Positions 56,151 through 64,000 of a stretch of 64,000 bases of DNA are shown here, one piece after another. The notes beneath the pieces are model-generated. The model saw nothing but the letters and a program-made list of their open reading frames with translations, ran no database searches and was not told the origin of the DNA. The translations under genes were made by a program, and so were the position numbers. The DNA is from Haematobia irritans (lineage: Eukaryota > Arthropoda > Insecta > Diptera > Muscidae): the NCBI RefSeq assembly GCF_050003625.1, contig NC_134400.1, positions 67,040,126-67,104,125 on the forward strand, read 5' to 3'. Position 1 is the first letter of the stretch, and each line of letters begins with the position of its first letter.

Positions 56151-57083
56151 TTAAAATGGATCGATTCGGCCCACCTGCTAACATTCTAGGAAACATAAAA
56201 TGATCTCCGTAATTGGAAGTTAATTTTCATTTACAGTCGTGCCGTACATTGCTCGAATGAATAACGCAATGGAAACTAATTTTCGTACAAACGTGTTTAC
56301 TTACAAAAATATGAAGTGTTTTAAAAAATTTAGTTTAGCCGGAGTCGGAGTCGAGCAAAATTTTTGATACTCCGGCTCCAGCAAAATCTTCAGACTCCGC
56401 CTCCACAGCCCTTGTTGAACCAGTGCCAGTTTCTAATTAGATATACAATACCAAATTTTATTATATGTATCTCTTTCTTGCACTTGCTGCTCTCCTCTTT
56501 ACACATTTAAATTGTTCCTATCATATGGACTTATAATTACTGATACTGATATTGTTCCAAATTAGCCCTTTGGCCTTGGTACATTGACGTAATTCATAAA
56601 AAATAAATAAAAATGTTGCTACATTTAGTTCATTAAAGGATAACCATAAATCCATACTATATTATATCAAGCTCTTCAATTGTTCTAAGGGATTTAATTC
56701 ACCACCACATATTTCTCTTTCTCATTTATATCATATTAAACGAAAACAAAATATTAAAACGATAAATAATAAATGACTTTCGTCTTACTTGTTAAAGAAG
56801 ATTGTAAAAGCTTTTAATTATTGGATTAGTGATAGGCTTTGTTATAGTCATGGATGAATTTTACTCTTTCAAGAGGCTCCTGAGGTCAAATCTTGGGATC
56901 GGTTTATATGAGGGCTATATATAATTATGGACCGATATCGACCAATTTGGGCATGTTTGTTAGAGACCTTATACTTACACCACGTACCAAATTTCAACCG
57001 AATCGAATAACTTTTGTTCCTCCCAGAGGCTCTGGTGGTCCATTTATATGGAGGGTATACGTAAAAGTGGTCCGATATAGCCC

Positions 57084-57330
57084 GGAATTAAATCAGTAAA
57101 AACAGTATAAAATTGTATCTTTTAGTTTTCAAGCTGAAAGCCAGCTTGTTTTCACGATTACTTTTTTAAATTAATTAAATTATAAATATCAAATGGTTCA
57201 AAATCAATTCCTTAGATCTTTTCCATTCATTATTTCGCAAGACATTTTATAAATATAATCGTCTTCATAGAGATTTTTGTACTTTTAATTTAGTGTTTTT
57301 GTGATAAATACGAACATAGTACTCACCTTT
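57084..57330. repeat. MITE 1-type remnant at the start of cassette C
   Basis: GGAATTAAATCAGTAAAAACAG onwards matches 44797-45041, including the CAAGCTGAAAGCCAGCTTG hairpin and the right TIR CGAACATAGTACTCACC. The left part is missing at the junction with the 'TATACCC' fragment. Confidence 0.7.
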
Positions 57331-57570
57331 AAGGTGGGTATTAAGTTCGAGTTTAGCCGCTAAAACGTCATTTTTTCACGATTACTTTTCTTTAATAATC
57401 CATTTTAAGGAATACAAATTTCGTGAAAATTTGCTTTGGGCTTTTCCCCATCAAGTTATAATAAAATTTGCAACAAATATGTATAATTTCATGCATTTTT
57501 CTTACTGATTTAGTTTTCACTTTAGCGATTTTAGCGGCTAAACTCGAACTTAATACTCACCTTAAAGGTG
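57331..57570. mobile_element. MITE, complete copy (cassette C)
   Basis: Same family and same nested position as 45042-45282, with both TIRs. Internal bases differ slightly (TTAGCGGC at the right inner end restores the inverted match). Confidence 0.75.
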
Positions 57571-57953
57571 AGTACTATGTTCGTATTAATTATTTATGGC
57601 ATAGCAGAAATAGAATGTGGTTGGCAACGCGACGTAGTGCAAGTAACCAAACCAATAGGGCTATTTTCTTTTTGCACTGATAACCAGTGCTAAAATAAAA
57701 CGCAAAAAAAAATTCAGTTCAAATTTCGATTTTGATTGGCAACACTTGGTCCCCAGCTGTCAAAATGAAATTTTTTATTTACAAATAAAAAAAGAGGATA
57801 GAGACCGCCAATATATAGCAACAATTGAATTTTGATAATATTAAATATAGATACATAAACAAAAAATTAATAAACCAAAGTTTGTGGTGGTAATTTGCAT
57901 AATAATTGTTTTTGCCCTAAATCAACTTGTCGATAGTGAAATGGATTTGGCAA

Positions 57954-58466
57954 ATGGATGGATTTAAATAGTTCTGTAAACAAGTGGAACAATTCCAAAA
58001 GCTATTGAGAGCTTTACAAAATGAACACAGTCATTTGTATGAAGTGATCAAGTAAAATAATGTTGAAATTCCACCTATATCTGCCTTACCCCCAGAGCCT
58101 GAGCCACTACAAACAAAGCCGATTACAAGTGTTGCGGACACGGATAAAATGGAAATTATGTCCAAGAATTGTGCAGAACTAAAGCAGACACTGGCAAACA
58201 ATTGCAAGTCCAAGAAGAAACAAAAGGAAAAGTCTAAATCTAAAAAGAATGATAGCAATCAAGTGACCAATATGAGTAAGGAATCATCACCAGCCATATC
58301 GGAGGAAGCAGTCGCCAAGAATCCAGCGAGGTGCAGGAAAATAGTATAAGCAATACAAATGGTGACGTTGAGACGAATAAAAAGAGGCTGTCAATGAAAT
58401 ACTAGCGCATGCCGCGGAAGTTCCTTCTCCCAATTACATAATTGTAACAGAAGAAAGAGTCTGTTG
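57954..58466 (+). pseudogene. Cassette C: gene-like fragment, longest version
   Basis: Matches 45669-46064 and then continues beyond the point where cassettes A and B are deleted. After small frame changes it reads VQENSISNTNGDVETNK and AVNEILAHAAEVPSPNYIIV to TEERVC and a stop (about 58466). Cassette C therefore keeps more of the parent coding sequence. Both early stops are shared. The parent gene is not recognised. Confidence 0.55.
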
Positions 58467-59246
58467 AACCCAGGGCTGTGGAGTCGAGTCAATTTTGCTC
58501 GACTCCGACTCCGGGCAATATAACTAAATCTCATTTTAATATGTAGTTCTATTGTGGGGGTATCATAAATGGATCGATATAAAGTATCGTATTTATTTAT
58601 GTGTAGAAAAATGGTCTTAATTTCACACTTGTTGCCAATTGAACTCTATATTTCAAATTTAGGGCAATGTCTGTCCTATATTTACAAATAGATTTACAAT
58701 TTTTGATGGCAATTTCGGAACAACGCATTTATGATTCATCAGTCGATAGATATGTATTAGAGGTATAGGAAAATTTGAGTCATTTTTACAAGTTTTCGGC
58801 TTAGGTAGTGAGTATCAGTGAGCATCAGTAAGAAAAAAATTGAGAAAATTTGTTATAGAAATAAAATGTGTAAAAAGTGAAAAATTGCTATAGAAATACA
58901 ATTTTGAAAAAAAAATTGTAGAACTAAAATTTTGAAAAAAAATATCAATAGAAATACAAATTTGAAAAAAAAATTGTGTATTGAACAAAATTTTGCCAAA
59001 TTTTCCATAGAAGTGATATTTTGCAAAAATTTCCTATAGAATAAAATTTGGGAAAATTTTCAATTGAAGTAAAATTTTGAAAAATTATCTAAAGACACAA
59101 AATTTTGAATACATTTTTTTATAGAAATAGAATTTTGGCATAATTTTCTATAGAAATGAAATGTTAAAAACATGTTTGTGAAGTAAGTAAAATTTTGCAA
59201 AATTTTCTATATAATCAAAATTTTGAATAAATTTTTTATAGAAATA

Positions 59247-60932
59247 CACGACATGTGTAGTTACAAACGGTTAAAAATTGATCCAACATCGAAATTTCAA
59301 ACCAAGAATAATAAATTAGTGGAAAAATTATATAAAGAAAACTTAATCAGCATCGAGGAAAAGAATAAATTGACGAATAAAACTGCTATAGCCCCAAGGA
59401 TTTACGGCCTTCCGAAGGTACACAAGGAAGGAACACCATTGAGACCAATTTGCTCATCGATCAATGCACCATCGTATAAGATGTGCAGATATATATCTAG
59501 TATCTTAAAGAACGTCACCAAAGATTCAAAATACAATGTAAAAGACGCGATTGACTTTAAAACGAGGATTAAGAATGTAAGGCTAACAGATGATGAAATC
59601 CTGATATCGTTTGATGTTGTATCACTGTTTCCCAGTATACCGGTAAACCTAGCCATTGCAATGATTGAGAAGAAATGGGACTTAATCAAAAATTATACAA
59701 AAATACCTCGTGATATTTTCAAGGAACTAGCACTATTTTGTATCAAAGACAGTAGGTACTTCAAATATGAAGATAAGACATATGAACAATTGAAAGGAAT
59801 GCCAATGGGATCTCCAGCATCTCCAATAATTGCTGACATCATCATGGAAGAGCTACTAGACGTGTCCTTAAGCAAGATACCGAAACCTCGAATTATAACA
59901 AAATATGTGGACGACATATTTGCGATAGTAAAGAAAACCGACGTGGAAAGTACTCTTGACGCATTAAACTCATTCCACAGCCAAATACAATTTACAATGG
60001 AGTTAGAGAAGGATAACAAGCTACCATATTTAGACTGTAACATACTGAGAGATGATAATTGTTTGAGGCTGAATTGGTATCAAAAACCAACAGCAACTGG
60101 ACGACTAATAAATTATAATTCAAAACACAATAAAAGTATAATCCATATGACAGCAATCAATTTTATAGATCGAATCTTAAGGATAAGTGATGCAGAATTC
60201 CACAAGGAGAATGAAATAAAGATAAGACAAATATTGGCCACAAACGATTTTCCAAATAGAATAATAAGCAGACTAATAAATCGCGTTAAAAATAAAACAC
60301 TTGACGAAAACATTAAAACTAAGACTATTGAAGAGCCGGACCATAATAAGGATAAGTCATACAAACCCATGACTTACGTTGAAGGATTCTCAGAGCGTTT
60401 TTTCAAATCGGACGTATATAACAAGGACAAGATTCAAATTGCTTCACGCACATCGAGAACAGTAAAGGAATTATTCAGCAACACAAAGTCAAAAATAAAG
60501 AATGAGGACAGGAGTAACATAGTGTACAAAATTAAATGTAATGGAGACAAGTCCAACATATGCCCAATGGCATATGTTGGCACTACAATGACCAAACTTA
60601 AGACAAGACTTTCGTCGCATAAATCAGACCTTAAAGCTGTAGACAAATCAGTAGAGCAAAAAACAGCACTTGCAGCTCACTGTGCAACAACAGGACACAA
60701 GCCCAACTTCACAGACGTCGAGATACTTGCTCAAGAGAATAATCATAGGCGTAGATACACTCTTGAGATGCTTAATATAATAGATCTCTCTCCTGACAAG
60801 AGAATGAATTTCAAAAAAGACACGGAAGAATGCGCGAGAATGTATCGACACATCATAAACAAGCATCGACACAAACGAAGCTTAGTGTACGGTGGCTTGC
60901 AGAACGAACAGCATCACACGAACTCACGTTAG
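59247..60932 (+). CDS. Penelope-like reverse transcriptase with GIY-YIG endonuclease (N-terminus missing)
   Basis: Open to a stop at 60932. The first codons of the open frame (from 59223) are flanking DNA. RT: PRIYGLPKVHKEGTPLRPI, ISFDVVSLFPSIP (first Asp), KGMPMGSPASPIIADIIMEE, ITKYVDDIFAIV (catalytic YVDD), LPYLDCNI. The C-terminal 120 residues are the GIY-YIG nuclease: NIVYKIKCNG, CPMAYVGTTMTKLKTRLSSH with a Cys/His pair as in Penelope, HCATTGHKPNF and the Glu in RRRYTLEMLNI. The enzyme nicks DNA and primes cDNA synthesis; Penelope RTs are related to telomerase. Against full-length members (about 800 residues) the N-terminal third is lost. No internal stop or frameshift. Confidence 0.92.
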   Translation, partial: HDMCSYKRLKIDPTSKFQTKNNKLVEKLYKENLISIEEKNKLTNKTAIAPRIYGLPKVHKEGTPLRPICSSINAPSYKMCRYISSILKNVTKDSKYNVKDAIDFKTRIKNVRLTDDEILISFDVVSLFPSIPVNLAIAMIEKKWDLIKNYTKIPRDIFKELALFCIKDSRYFKYEDKTYEQLKGMPMGSPASPIIADIIMEELLDVSLSKIPKPRIITKYVDDIFAIVKKTDVESTLDALNSFHSQIQFTMELEKDNKLPYLDCNILRDDNCLRLNWYQKPTATGRLINYNSKHNKSIIHMTAINFIDRILRISDAEFHKENEIKIRQILATNDFPNRIISRLINRVKNKTLDENIKTKTIEEPDHNKDKSYKPMTYVEGFSERFFKSDVYNKDKIQIASRTSRTVKELFSNTKSKIKNEDRSNIVYKIKCNGDKSNICPMAYVGTTMTKLKTRLSSHKSDLKAVDKSVEQKTALAAHCATTGHKPNFTDVEILAQENNHRRRYTLEMLNIIDLSPDKRMNFKKDTEECARMYRHIINKHRHKRSLVYGGLQNEQHHTNSR

Positions 60933-61023
60933 TTATTTTCAATATATTATATCTAAAATAATATTGTGATTTGTGAACATTAAAAGTAATTTAATTTTTG
61001 TAATTTATGTAGATACAAAATCC

Positions 61024-61052
61024 CAGAAGATGGTTAGTGGCACTAACCGAAA
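61024..61052 (+). ncRNA. Hammerhead-ribozyme-like core, probably degenerate, in the Penelope 3' region
   Basis: CAGAAGA, then a perfect 7-bp hairpin GGTTAGT-GGC-ACTAACC, then GAAA. This is the order of a hammerhead catalytic core (CUGANGA, stem II, GAAA) with one core change, U to A at the second base. Hammerheads are known in Penelope-like elements. Stems I and III are not convincing, so it is probably inactive. Confidence 0.4.
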
Positions 61053-61764
61053 TATTGGAAATAAATATTAAAACAAATCAATAATCGATTGTTTCTATGA
61101 CCTCAAGCCGAACAAAATTAATAATCAGAATAAACATAAAATAGGTCAACAACACTCAAAAATATTTTTAAAAGAAATAAAATTTTGACAAAATTACAAT
61201 AGAAATAAAATTTTGAAAAAGTGTAGTAAATAAAATTTTGCAAATTTTTCTGTAGAAATAAAATTTTGCAAAATATTATATAGAAACAAAATATTGACTA
61301 AATTTTCTATAGAAATAAAATTTTTACAAAATTTTCTGCAGAAATAAAATTTTGACTAAATTTTCTATAGAAATAAAATTTTGACTAAATGTTCTATAGG
61401 AAAAAAATATTTCTATAGTAATAAAATTTTGACAAAATTTTCTATAATAACAACTTTGAAAAAAAGCTTTTGTCAATATTTCAAATAAATTTATATGGGC
61501 ATTAAAATGGATCGATTCGGCCCACCTGCTAACATTCTAGGAAACATAAAATGATCTCCGTAATTGGAAGTTGATTTTCATTTACAGTCGTGCGGTACAT
61601 TGCTCGAATGAATAACGCAATGGAAACTAATTTTCGTACAAACGTGTTTACTTACAAAAATATGAAGTGTTTTAAAAAATTTAGTTTAGCCGGAGTCGGA
61701 GTCGAGCAAAATTTTTGATACTCCGGCTCCAGCAAAATCTTCAGACTCCGCCTCCACAGCCCTT

Positions 61765-62600
61765 GTTGAACCAGTGCCAGTTTCTAATTAGATATACAAT
61801 ACCAAATTTTATTATATGTATCTCTTTCTTGCACTTGCTGCTCTCCTCTTTACACATTTAAATTGTTGCTATCATATGGACTTATAATTACTGATACTGA
61901 TATTGTTCCAAATTAGCCCTTTGGCCTTCGTACATTGACGTAATTCATAAAAAATAAATAAAAATGTTGCTACATTTAGTTCATTAAAGGATAACCATAA
62001 ATCCATACTATATTATATCAAGCTCTTCAATTGTTCTAAGGGATTTAATTCACCACCACATATTTCTCTTTCTCATTTATATCATATTAAACGAAAACAA
62101 AATATTAAAACGATAAATAATAAATGACTTTCGTCTTACTTGTTAAAGAAGATTGTAAAAGCTTTTAATTATTGGATTAGTGATAGGCTTTGTTATAGTC
62201 ATGGATGAATTTTACTCTTTCAAGAGGCTCCTGAGGTCAAATCTTGGGATCGGTTTATATGAGGGCTATATATAATTATGGACCGATATCGACCAATTTG
62301 GGCATGTTTGTTAGAGACCTTATACTTACACCACGTACCAAATTTCAACCGAATCGAATAACTTTTGTTCCTCCCAGAGGCTCTGGTGGTCCGTTTATAT
62401 GGAGGGTATACGTAAAATTGGTCCGATATAGCCCATTTTCAATACCATCCGTCCTACATCAATTATAACTACATGTTTCGTCTCCTTCTGGGTGTTGCAA
62501 ACATATGCACTAACTGGTCCACTGTGTGGACAGGGTTTAAAAAGGGGGTGGCCTGCAAGTGAACATTACTGATTCAGGCGTTCGAATACTACAAATTCCA
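61765..62600. repeat. End of cassette C and a chimeric 'TATACCC' repeat junction
   Basis: Matches cassettes A and B to about 62440 (inverted fragment of the 3762-5311 family). From about 62437 it reads through ATACCATCCGTCCTACATCA (leader of the first family, inverted) into TTTCGTCTCCTTCTGGGTGT (leader of the second family, inverted), so two families are joined. Confidence 0.7.
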
Positions 62601-62610
62601 CGAGAGTAAA

Positions 62611-62800
62611 AGTGAGTACTAAGTTCGAGTTTAATTGCTAAAGTGAAAACTAAATCAGCAAAAAAAGGGCATAAAATTATACATAGAATAGCCCAAAGCA
62701 AATTTTCACAAAGTTTGTATTCCTTAAAATGGATTATTAGAGGAAAGTAATCGTGAAAAACGACGAATTTAGCTGCTAAACTCGATCTTAATACTCACCT
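62611..62800. mobile_element. MITE, 190 bp, same family as 45042-45282 in opposite orientation
   Basis: Ends AGTGAGTACTAAGTTCGAGT and ACTCGATCTTAATACTCACC form the TIRs. The inner sequence (reverse of CACGATTACTTTCC..., GCCCAAAGCAAATTTTCAC) matches the family. Confidence 0.75.
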
Positions 62801-63099
62801 TAACTCAAAATCCAAACAAATTAGTATTTGTTTATTTACTTTTTACCATTTGTCCATGTTCGTTTCTTCTTCTTCTCTGTATGTGACATTCACTTGAAAT
62901 GTGTTTCTTTCCGAGTATAACTTTAGTTGCCAACTCATATTTTGACAACTAAAAAATCGCATATAATGGTGACTCTGGTGCGACTTGCACTGATAGTTGT
63001 TCTGGATAGAACACCAGTGCAACGATTTTCATACAAAAGTTGCTATCAGTGCAAAAAGAAAACAGCCCTAATGTTGGATTTCACAACATTGGTGTTCAT
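62801..63099 (+). other. Upstream region of the TMEM53-like pseudogene
   Basis: No clear gene. Contains an inverted pair around TTGCACTGATAGTTGTTCTG and AAGTTGCTATCAGTGCAAAA, and AGAAAACAGCCCTAATG, which in reverse resembles the cassette promoter-like region (AGGGCTGTTTTCTTTTTGCA). The N-terminal part of the parent gene may lie here unrecognisably. Confidence 0.4.
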
Positions 63100-63700
63100 T
63101 TTGAAAAGATATTGTAAACAATGTTTAGCACCGAAAATTCCAAAAAAGAATCCAAATATGAAATTTATACCGATTAGGGGTTTGATGTTTGGTAGTCCAT
63201 ATAACACCTTGGCCGACAAAATGATCTCAAGTTGTTGCGGCTGAAACCTTAAAGTTCTTCGAGAATAACATCTTATATCCCCTATTAGTACATGGATTTT
63301 CAGTTGGTACCTGAGATGGGTGAAATTATGGTACAAATGTCACGAGACATGCAACGTGTGATAGTGCGGCGATATGACGGAACTCCCTGTAGGTGTGCCT
63401 TAATCAATATTAATTAAAAACCAAAGTATTCGAAATTTTTCATTTTATTTGTTTCATTCGATTCGAAACGGCCTTTTTCTTCGGATAATAATCCTATAGG
63501 TTCACCTTCAATAAGCAGTACGAGAAAATTGGAAACGTGCAACGTTAAAATATCAAGTTTTAGAAACACTCTCATGCTGGCCATTTTCTTCAATATCGTT
63601 GGGAATATTTAGATATATAATTTAAGCGTTTGGCAGATTCTGGTGTACTGGAGATAATTGGAGATAAGACAAGGCGATATTGTGAATATATTTCAAATTG
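63100..63700 (+). pseudogene. TMEM53-like (DUF829) pseudogene
   Basis: Peptides appear in shifting frames, in the family's order: YEIYTD, stop, GFDV (63154-63190), LVVHITPW (63193-63216), SQVVAAETLKFFENNILYPL, VHGFSVG, PEMGEIMVQMSRDMQR, then a DSAADMTELPVGVP-like stretch (63362-63402), SDNNPIGSPS (63483-63512), VRENWKRAT and finally HAGHFLQYRWEYLDI, stop, FKRLADSGVLE (63574-63655). The family is an alpha/beta-hydrolase-fold protein; the order is complete from the middle to the C-terminus. I count at least three nonsense codons, several single-base shifts, a missing QLLW-type block after ITPW and a missing 40-50 residue segment. No introns are visible in what remains. Host-derived, not a TE gene. 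Confidence 0.82.
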
Positions 63701-63886
63701 AAACCGTTGGCGTCAAGCTAAGAAGAATGCGCAAAAAATAATTTTATAATTGCTATATTTCGCTCTTATAATAATTTTATAGAAATAAACTATCGATCGA
63801 TGTATGATATTTTAGTTGATATTTATTTTTGTGGTATTTACTTTCGTACGTTTTAACCTGGGTAAATGTTTTAAAATTAAGACAAA
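63701..63886 (+). other. Possible 3' flank of the pseudogene
   Basis: AT-rich, with AGAAATAAAC near 63780 as a possible old polyadenylation signal. No gene. Confidence 0.4.
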
Positions 63887-64000
63887 TCCCAATAAACACA
63901 GGATGAGCGTTTTTCAAATTCAACAACTTTTCAGTTTGAGGGTAAATATAATTTTCAACATAAATTCAACTTGACTTGAAATAGCTCATCTTCAATACAT
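63887..64000. mobile_element. End of a second copy of the 5943-7388 TIR element (runs off the right edge)
   Basis: ATCCCAATAAACACAGGATG onwards is the reverse complement of about 7272-7387 with few differences. Only the first 114 bases are in the window. Confidence 0.85.

Larger units (their letters stand above)
54156..57083. repeat. Cassette B (about 2.9 kb), second tandem copy
   Basis: Matches cassette A with offset about 9,084 (2,815 after removing the gypsy element and one GTAC). It includes a MITE fragment, promoter-like region, gene-like fragment, minisatellite, hAT-like right end, empty gypsy site and the inverted 'TATACCC' piece to 57083. Confidence 0.85.
59247..61172 (+). mobile_element. 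Penelope-like element, 5'-truncated
   Basis: Inserted within the minisatellite of cassette C; a 7-bp AGAAATA at 59240-59246 and 61173-61179 is a likely duplication. It holds a 560-codon RT plus GIY-YIG ORF and a 240-bp 3' region with a hammerhead-like motif. Absent from cassettes A and B, so it inserted after the duplications or was lost there. Confidence 0.9.
58471..61764. mobile_element. hAT-like non-autonomous element with 8-bp duplication (contains a Penelope insertion)
   Basis: The left end CAGGGCTGTGGAGTCGAGTC and the right end, read inverted, AAGGGCTGTGGAGGCGGAGT form the TIRs. The flanks are GTTGAACC at 58463-58470 and 61765-61772, an 8-bp duplication typical of hAT. Without the Penelope insertion it is about 1.36 kb. 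The interior is mostly the 29-bp minisatellite; there is no transposase. It is inserted in the gene-like fragment. Cassettes A and B keep only its right part. Confidence 0.8.

Overview
This window is eukaryotic, AT-rich and made almost entirely of transposable elements and their debris. No intact host gene was found. Several features point to a higher fly, most likely a muscid such as the horn fly, stable fly or house fly lineage: a mariner relic of the irritans subfamily, BEL/Pao, Ty3/gypsy, Jockey/CR1-like, LOA-like and Penelope-like elements, and 'TATACCC' repeats of the kind I associate with muscid genomes. The species is an inference.

Layout. 1-2345 (minus): 5' part of an RNase H-class (LOA-like) non-LTR element; its ORF2 runs off the left edge. 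2346-7388: AT-rich DNA, a 'TATACCC' repeat with ~152-bp internal units, and a 1.45-kb TIR element. 7410-10440: a mariner relic split by a 2.4-kb element whose removal at a TA duplication rejoins the mariner. 10468-30871: a head-to-tail array of three dead BEL/Pao copies sharing 319-bp LTRs, with a nested Jockey-type 3' fragment (copies 1 and 2) and a 364-bp MITE (first LTR); its end is tandemly duplicated (1,304 bp). 31493-38709: a Jockey/CR1-like element (PHD-finger ORF1, endonuclease-RT ORF2), itself tandemly duplicated with a 3,194-bp offset. 39279-43110: a second 'TATACCC' repeat and a 5'-truncated LOA-like element with an open RT-RNase H frame. 43141-62450: nested MITEs, a fold-back, and a cassette (captured gene-like fragment plus a hAT-like element with a 29-bp minisatellite) present three times. 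A young Ty3/gypsy element interrupts cassette A and a Penelope-like element interrupts cassette C. 63100-63700: a broken TMEM53-like (DUF829) pseudogene. 63887-64000: the end of a second copy of the 5943-7388 element.

How it works together. None of the genes form a host pathway; each element carries its own replication machinery, mostly broken. The best preserved are the gypsy element (LTRs differing at one position seen, PBS, polypurine tract, TATA/Inr) and the open frames of the LOA-like and Penelope-like copies. Shared lesions and shared nested insertions show that many copies arose by DNA-level tandem duplication rather than by new retrotransposition. Two gag/pol-type junctions carry textbook -1 slippery heptamers: UUUAAAC in the gypsy element and, less expectedly, AAAAAAC between ORF1 and ORF2 of the non-LTR element. 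The array-rich structure could partly be an assembly artefact, which the sequence alone cannot exclude.
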